Shown here: positions 57,066-64,000 of the stretch, one piece after another
Layout: each line of letters begins with the position of its first letter
Numbering within the stretch: position 1 is the stretch's first letter
Source of the DNA: Zygnema cylindricum
Taxonomy: Eukaryota; Streptophyta; Zygnematophyceae; Zygnematales; Zygnemataceae
DNA: 64,000 nucleotides
Assembly (NCBI GenBank): GCA_037447655.1
Contig: JBBHKE010001694.1
Coordinates: forward strand, 186,001 to 250,000
Reading direction: 5' to 3'
The notes under the pieces: model-generated
Told to the model about the DNA's origin: nothing
Databases searched by the model: none
The model's input: the letters and a program-made list of their open reading frames with translations, nothing else
Made by a program: the position numbers and the translations under genes

Positions 57066-57255
57066 ATATTTAATTGAGTTAGGGTTGGGGTTGGGGTTTG
57101 TAGTTTTGTTTTTGTGAGTTGCCGTGCTTTTCATTTTGAGTTAGGGTGCTTTTATTTTCCTTGTTGTTGCTTCCATTTTTTGTGTGTTCTCGTCGCTCTT
57201 TTTGTTTTTTATTGTTGTTTTTCAGTGTTGGTCATGCCACCCCTTTTGTACCCCC

Positions 57256-57280
57256 AGACTCAGATGGTTTACCATCGTGC
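57256..57280 (+). other. L1 3'-end signature with small hairpin
   Basis: ACTCAGATGGTTTACCATCG followed by TGCTCTTTT. GATGG and CCATC can pair around TTTA. The same signature ends L2 and L3, and a variant occurs at 57500-57530. Confidence 0.6.
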
Positions 57281-57290
57281 TCTTTTAATT

Positions 57291-59109
57291 TATCCTGCAT
57301 TTTGTTGGGAGAATAAAACAAAAAGGATAAGCAAGGCAAAAGCAACGAAAAAGATGGCAGGTAAACCAAAAACACCCAAAGAAGCAAAAAGCATTAAATG
57401 TCAAATACTACCTCATAAAATGCTACTAGAATAGAGAAATATCTTGCCTACCAATAGTCTTGTGTTAAAAATTCCCACGTTAAAGTCATTATCCTTTACT
57501 AAGAAAGCACGGCGGTAAACCATCGGAATACAAGGGAAGATTTTTTTTACAGCAAAGATAAAACTGAAAACCGGACAAACTGAAAGAAAAAACAGTTAGT
57601 TCCAAATGTTGTGTACGATTATGAACCACTTGAAAGTATTATTTTAGTGTTTGTGAAAAAAATAACAAGTATTATGAACTCTCTTTTCAGAATGATTAGG
57701 GTTATCAAGTCTTAAAGCCCTTCACAACGAGGCTGTAAAAGCATTACCCATTACATAAAAATCCAAACAGAAAAAACAAAAAATAGTGAGTTTGACAAAT
57801 CCATGAAAACTTATAACAATGGTAATTCGGACCGATTGCAATTTAAAAAACGAAAAAGAACATCTTTCATACTCCAAACGTTTTTGCTCAGGCATAATAA
57901 TATTAGAAATCACCGTTTACCATCCATTTTCTTTTCCCCTTTACCTCCAGCATGAACTACTGATGGACGGAAAAAAATAAAAAAACAGAGATGAAAAATC
58001 CACTATCCAATGACAGTGGAGCTTATCCTCACCAGTCTCCCTTTCCCTCCCATCAAATAAATACTCTACGGCGTTTGAATTTTTCGAAACCAACATCCGG
58101 AGAAAAAAAAATAAACTTGAAACAGAATTTCGACAATCTTGTATCGCCATATTATCTTTTTCTACCTGTTCCCAGTTCGAGAATAATGCCTGTAAACGCA
58201 TTTTAACTTGTGTTTATGATTAAAATTCATTTAAATTCTTGGGAGATTCAAATCTTTATATTTCCTGTACACTATCAAAAGACCTAAAAATATTTTCAAA
58301 ATCTCAATGAACCTAAAATTCGGGGAATATAATCTTGCCCCATTATCTGTTCCAATACGCCAGGTTTATTTATTTGTACCTCCATGATCCTACACTATTT
58401 TAGGTATACTACATTAGTTGGGAACTCTCGGCGAATCAGTGTGAGGCTGACTGACGACTACTTAAAATTTTTAAGCCGTTAAAGCCCCGGACCTCTTTTA
58501 GAACCTTCTAAGGAACCCATTTAAGAGAGAGGTACCATCGTTTCCTTTAACAGGAAGGACAGTTACATAGTGTCCTTCAACTGAGTTAAATTAAGGAGCC
58601 TATGTGTGAATGACTTGCCCTGCAAAAATTGCTACGGCACCCAATTTCCTTTCCCTCCCTCACGCTCCTCTGTGGACTTGAGGATCGACAGTTGCCATGA
58701 ACTGTGGCAGTCTATTCTTGGGATTTGCCTTCTGTTTTCGTCTCTTTCTCAGCTCTTTCTTCTCTGTTTTCCAGTCGTCCTCTCCTCCCTCTTTCTCCAC
58801 CGTGACCTCTCCTTTCATCCGTGCTGTGTAAACTTACCAGCTATAAAAGATTCGCAAAATAGGAACTTCCTTGTCAGACTTACGATCTCTACCTTTGTCT
58901 TCCCTATCTGCTATTCTCTTCTAGAAACCTAAATTTCTCTACCCATTTCAAGCGCCTGAGTGAGAAAGAGGTTTGAAGGGAACTACACAGGACAGAGAGA
59001 CAGACAGGCAGGAAGCTGTCTCAAACTCCCCCCTTTCTCTCAGCTGTCAATTCTCCTATCCATACTTGCATCATCCTTAACATTGCTTCCTACCATCCAT
59101 TCCCTCGAT
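57291..59109. other. Intergenic region with one retroelement fragment (L4)
   Basis: At about 57500-57530 the minus strand reads CCGATGGTTTACCGCCGTGC, a 3'-end fragment of the L1 family. Otherwise the region is AT-rich with a pyrimidine-rich part at about 58640-58800. It includes the 3' untranslated part of the U-box kinase gene just below 59110. No other gene is supported. Confidence 0.5.
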
Positions 59110-62100
59110 TCATGTGTGTCCATTTGTCCCTTCTTTCACATGATGAGCTGGCAGCATGAGCTGGCTGTCGGTCCAATCCCGGATCATTGTCCTGACAGCG
59201 TGATTTGGCACGAGGAGACGATGTGGCAACGTCTCATTGGTCATCGGAGATCTGTCACTTTCCTGGAACCATTGCTCGATCGCCACCATTTCATATGTGT
59301 GCCCATCGGCTGCGATGACAGGATTAACCATGATTTCCTGCTTACAGAAAAACTCCACTCCCGCATTCATGTAAGAAGACATAATAAAGTAAACTGCGTA
59401 TTTATTTGAACAGGTTCCAAACAGATATAATCTGCAACCAATAGAATATGTCAATATCTACAACCTAATCATTTTCACTTTCTTGCAAACACGGTACATA
59501 ATTCGAGTAAAGCTTTTATCTAAACACAATGTACAAAACCTTCCTCTCTTTCTCAAAAACCCGTTTAGAACCCTATCCACAACCCAAGTTCCACCAAATT
59601 TCCATCACAATCGTACCTGTGTAATAGGACAATACAGACAGCTAGGCGCTGCTGTCATCATTCCTCGTCTTCTCATGGACTCTTCCTCCGCTGCCAGCGC
59701 ATAAGTCCGAATTTTGTCCAGTTGTGGCATCACAACCGATCTCAAATCCGGTCGTTTTTTTCGTCTCATCTCCGAACATCTAACCGCCAAAACTGCCACT
59801 TCCATCGCTAATGCCACGGGCCAATCCCCGGCTTTCGGATCCAAAAACGTCGATAACTTATCGCAATCTTTATTATCCACCGCCTCTTCTATTCCTTCAT
59901 AAACATGAGGCTTTCGCCCAGTAAGAACATCGAGTAACATGATTCCAAAAGCATAAACATCCGATTTTGGGCCAAATTCTCCTGTCCTTTGAAACTCGGG
60001 ATCCACATAAGCAAATGTTCCGACAGGACAAGAATCGTGCATATAAGTTTGTTCCCCATTTAACCCCGGCATTATTCTAGCCAATCCCACATCTCCGAGT
60101 TTTGCTACAAAGTTTTTGTCCAAGAGAACATTCGCTGGTTTCAGATCTCGGTGTACAATAGGTACAGGTTGAGTATGTAATACTAAAAGAGCAGAAGCAA
60201 TTTCTGCGCAGATTCGAAGGCGTACAAACCACGGTAATGGAGGTGTATCTCCTATACATAAAAGTCTGTCTTGGAGGCTCCCATTAGCCATAAATTCGTA
60301 CACGAGACAATAATTTTCCGGGCAGCATCCCAATAACATCACCATATGTGGATGATGAATCTCACCCAAAACTTCTACCTGCATCCATTGTTTCAAGAAG
60401 GAACCGTTTATTTAAAATTTTGTGGAACTATCAAATGACACAAGAAAAAGACTTTCTCAACGTTTCAGGTTTTTTTGTCGCAGAGGAAAATGAGACATAG
60501 AGCGACAAACGAAAAGGGGCTTGGTGTACCGTTAATAAAAATCGAACTAAAATCGGATTGTTCCACGATGTTTCACATATTGATCGAGTTTTGAAGACTA
60601 TTTTAGGGTTTAGATCTTTTTCCATATTCGTTTGTAACATTAATCCCAATCAAACTGAAAACTGGACTCAGTTACAAGGTCCCTACCATCAATTCAGTTT
60701 TTCAATGGTTTTCAGAGAAAACGACTCAGATTCTACCTGAATTTTTGAGAGCTTTAAACTGTTATTCAAAGTCAAAAACTGACGTAAGGTCTTTCGTGGG
60801 TATAACTACAAGTTCCCTTTAATCTCCATTTAGTTCTCTACTCTGCTATTTCCTCTGTTCTGTTCAATTATTAATGTGGTCCTCTTACCTCCAATTGAAA
60901 CTCTGTATCGGCCCGAATCCCATCAGAATTTTTCAAAACTTTGATTGCAACTGGCGTATGTTGTAAAATACCGCCATAGACTGTCCCAAATCCTCCTTCT
61001 CCAATCTTCTTTTCAGGGTTGAAGTTATCAGTTGCAGCCTGACCAAACATATTCCAAAAAAACAAATGTTTTATTAACTACTTCTCTTGAACTACAATAA
61101 CTAAACCTATTTTCTCGCTTTTTACACATGCTCCTACTACAGTTCCTTCCTTCCCTCCTCTCTCTTTTGCTTTTCCCAATTATACCATTTCCCCAAATGC
61201 TCACCTTAATCTCCTCCCAAGTGTACTGTCGATATTTCTTCAGCATAGCTTTTGATTTGTCATGCATATGTGCCTTTACTTCTAACTCCTGCTTCTTCCT
61301 TGCTTCTGCTTCCATGGCTGCCCATGTTTTGGCTGCTTGTGAGAGAGCTTTCTCTGTCTTCATAGCCTCCTTCTCAGCCGTCTTTCGGGCTTCTTCTGCT
61401 GCTTTCATTTCTTTTGTTGCTTGTTCGATTCTGTGGGCGTTTTCCATCTCTGTCTGTTCCCTCTGCTTATTTGCCTGCTCTACCTCTCTCAAAGACTTGT
61501 CTGCTTCTGCCAGAGCTTTCTGAGCTCTTTCTTCGGCCAATAGACGAGCTTTCTCTGCCAGTTCTGCTTTCGAACGCATTCGTTCGAGTTCTTTCAGAAG
61601 GGAACTCATGCTTCCCTAAAATGGACCAGCATATAAAAAGAAAAGAAAAAGAGATCAGAGGGAAAAACGTGTGAAGTTGAAGAATTGAACGAGTATGGAT
61701 GCAGCCGAGAGTCGTAAATTCGAAGGATAGAAATGGGAGAATGTGAAATGATACTGTGCTCTAGTGACAATGGCTAACATTGGTGCCTAAGGGGATTTGG
61801 GAGTTGTGAAAAGAAGTAAAATAATAATTACCCAAATAATAGCATGTGAGACAGAGAGAGGACGGGGTTAAATATGAGAAACAAGAGAAGGTTGGAGAAG
61901 GAAGGATGTCAAGGAAGGACAGCAAGCAAGCACCAGTGACTGGAGCATATACATTCCATGCAACAGATACCACCAATGATGGCTTTCCAAGCTCTAGGGA
62001 GAAAAAAAGGTAAACAGAGCATGAGAGGAGGTAAGAGAAAATCCCTCACCATCAACCTTCCCGACGAGCCCTCGTCTTCATCCAGCGGTTCCTGTGCTTC

Positions 62101-62526
62101 TGTGCTGCCATTTGTCATTTCAGCACTTGATGACGCTCCCAAAATGGACAAAAGTGACTTATCATCCTGTGAGCTTTCCCTTCCAACCTCCAGATTACTG
62201 CTGCCTCCACTGTCTTCATCCGAGTATTGCCCCTCTGGTTCTCTCCCCTTCACAGACCGTTCCTTTTCTACATGTCCAAACCTAAGAAGAGCCTCCTTTG
62301 TCAAATAAACCGAAGCGGGATCCGCTGACGGCAACGCTAATTCAGGTGGAAGATCCGTAAGAAGACGCTCCTCAGCATCCACATCAGGGATCACTTCTTC
62401 CGGAAGCTCTGCGGCGTCTTCTAGTGGACTTCGATCGGAATAAGACGAAAGCGCTGCTTTGGCTCTATCGAGGCGCACTTCAAGTTGAGTGAGCATCTCA
62501 TCTTCTCGTCTTTTCTGGCTCGAGGA
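59110..62526 (-). CDS. U-box protein kinase (plant PUB kinase family), five exons, 5' part not found
   Basis: Exons on the minus strand, all phase 0: 62526-62050, 61615-61205, 61038-60889, 60378-59617 and 59337-59110, with GT donors and AG acceptors (for example ATG|GTGAGG, TTTTAG|GGA, CAG|GTACGA). They encode 675 residues. Exon 1 is acidic and Ser-rich. Exon 2 is a long coiled coil (LKELERMRSKAELAEKAR...). The kinase begins in exon 3: GEGGFGTVYGG loop, VAIK lysine, HRDLKPAN near residue 422, and GDVG in place of DFG near 442, a change I recall from this family. The U-box spans the last junction (CPITQ|EIMVNPVIAADGHTYE ... HAVRTMIRDW). It should be a cytoplasmic kinase with E3 ubiquitin ligase activity. 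Relatives carry an N-terminal USP-like domain; I find no exon for it here. Confidence 0.92.
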
Positions 62527-63769
62527 CTGCACACAAAAACGAAGGTATCTCATATGAAGAGTCAAATTTTTGGACAGACGTGCATAAATCAGCCTGATTG
62601 ATGCCTTCCTTGCAAAGAACGAGGTTTGTGGCCAATTTCCTAAGTCTTTCCTTTTGACAAAAGAGTTTAAAGAGGACTGAAGAGGATAGAAAGCACAGAA
62701 CAGACACAGTTGATGTGAGAACCCTAAGGCTATACATTACCAGTCATGATCTACAAAAAGCGTGTGATTTCGTCTGGTATTGAATACCACTAACCTACAC
62801 TTACGATTACCATGAAGACAAACAATGGTAAAAAATGCTGAAAGTGAGAAAGTAAACTTGAGTCTCTGCAGAAAAAGCTTCATGCTTCCAAGGCTGAAAT
62901 TCAGTGAACCACAGACTGCAGAAAAAAGAACAGAAACCGTTTTGGTAACTGACTCAACAACGGATCGAAAGTACATTAACTGAAACAAGCACATGGAATT
63001 CGATGCATTCTTGAAATTAGGGCTGTAAAAAATTTAACAACCGAATAAGACAAAGATTACCAGGAAAATGTGAAACAAAGTTGAACAAAACTGTCATGCA
63101 TCAAAACTGAGTTTCTGGTTTCAAACATCTTTATGTAAAAAAGTTTACGGATTCCATGACTGTAAAACCTACATCCTGTTCATGTCCGTTCACAGCTTTT
63201 GTTTCCAGTAACAAACTACATCGACAAAAGTCCAAACTCCATAAGCTACAAAAAAACACAGAAACCATAAAGAAATGCCTGGATCTTCTAGGTTTCCCTA
63301 AAAGAAAAACTTAATAAAACAGAATAGGTTGAAATTAGCAGCGAGTGTAAGATGCCGAACTTCATATGGTATTCCCTCTTTAACTGAAAAAAACGACTAA
63401 GGTAAAAAAAAAAAGCCGTTTTCTTTATTAAACAAAGATCTTGGATTCATTTCGGGACAGTAAAGGTTTACAGCATCAAATGTTGCTTCTTTTTTAAGAA
63501 ATAGGTGGAGATGAAAGCTTTTACGTTCGCAATTTTTTTAACAAAACGACAGAATGAGGAACAAAAACACAAAAAGCCATTTGTCACGGAAATAGCAATT
63601 GAGCTCTCGAGACCATCAGACTGCCTTCAACGGCCAACAACTTTCCGGACAGTTCTATGTTGTCCAGTTCCGTGCTGTACGGAAACCTCCACAATTCCGT
63701 TCTAAAACCCTACTTCTCATCGAGTCCTCGTCGCTCAAGCAAAAACCTGGCGCCATCCCGTCCTTCTGC
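62527..63769. other. Intron or upstream region of the U-box kinase gene
   Basis: The acceptor before exon 62526 (TTTTTGTGTGCAG) shows that at least one exon lies further upstream. No frame between 62527 and 63769 matches a USP-like domain or joins in phase with a good donor. The missing exon may be short and untranslated, or beyond 64000. Confidence 0.45.
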
Positions 63770-63956
63770 TGATGTCATCATGTGCAGATCTCTACTCGAG
63801 CATGCGCGGAGAGATGGCTGAGATACATATGCTGACGTCATCTCACCATGGCTAAACATGGAGGCTGCTGATCTCACGAATGCCGTCAGCTTCTGATGGC
63901 GTCAGCATTGTCAAGTCATCTGATGCTCGCGTCATATTGAAATGACAGTGACGTCA
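63770..63956. promoter_or_regulatory. Cluster of TGACGTCA-type bZIP sites
   Basis: Two perfect palindromes TGACGTCA (63833-63840 and 63949-63956), one TGATGTCA (63770-63777) and several half-like words (GGCGTCAG near 63898, GCCGTCAGC near 63882, GCGTCAT near 63929) lie within 190 bases. Such sites bind plant bZIP factors. The cluster lies upstream of the minus-strand U-box kinase gene and may be its promoter or that of a gene beyond the window. Confidence 0.5.
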
Positions 63957-64000
63957 CCGGGATCAAGTCAGACATGGACACTTATCTTCTAAGACTGTCA

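Larger units (their letters stand above)
54370..57290 (+). mobile_element. L1: non-LTR retroelement with reverse transcriptase and a C-terminal zinc/endonuclease-like tail
   Basis: One copy of a retroelement without LTRs. An A-rich stretch (54331-54360) precedes it. It ends near the signature ACTCAGATGGTTTACCATC at 57256-57274. The coding region spans about 54378-57065 but is split by at least four frameshifts and one stop. GC content is well above that of the surrounding DNA. The family is present here in two long and two short copies. Confidence 0.8.

Overview
The window looks like nuclear DNA of a land plant. It carries plant-type Ty1/copia retrotransposons, a bZIP transcription-factor gene and a spliced gene with the plant-specific order coiled coil, protein kinase, U-box. 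I cannot name the species. A lineage outside the seed plants is a guess only.

Bases 1-40041 are one block of nested LTR retrotransposons, labelled here R0 to R8. R1 is outermost (visible at 24685-25978 and 39217-40041). R2 sits in the reverse transcriptase of R1, R3 in the RNase H region of R2, R4 (minus strand) in the 3' LTR of R2, and R5 (minus strand, youngest and nearly intact) in the gag of R4. R6 sits in the 3' LTR of R1, R7 in the 5' LTR of R6, and R8 (an antisense LTR) in the 3' LTR of R7. R0 is an antisense LTR fragment at the left edge. Five-base target duplications are readable for R3 (one mismatch), R4, R5, R6 and R7, which fixes the order of insertion. There are four LTR types: alpha (R1, R3, R4, R5 and probably R0), beta (R6), a beta-related one (R2) and gamma (R7, R8). 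In each type gag starts inside the LTR, and the primer binding site lies in the gag reading frame.

Bases 40042-47439 are AT-rich and gene-poor. They hold nested TA-flanked inverted-repeat elements (43568-45377 with 44716-45225 inside), a third short inverted-repeat element (45429-45922), a microsatellite and a small tandem duplication.

Bases 47440-50200 hold a bZIP gene with a possible additional 3' exon that may encode a membrane segment. Bases 50930-57290 hold two decayed copies in opposite orientation of one non-LTR retroelement family (a reverse transcriptase, then a zinc-knuckle-like and endonuclease-like tail), plus two short 3'-end fragments.

Bases 59110-62526, minus strand, hold five exons of a U-box receptor-like cytoplasmic kinase gene. 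Its 5' exons are not identified. Beyond it, 63770-63956 has a cluster of TGACGTCA-type bZIP sites.

The only likely host genes are the bZIP gene and the U-box kinase gene. All other coding sequence belongs to mobile elements, nearly all of it broken.
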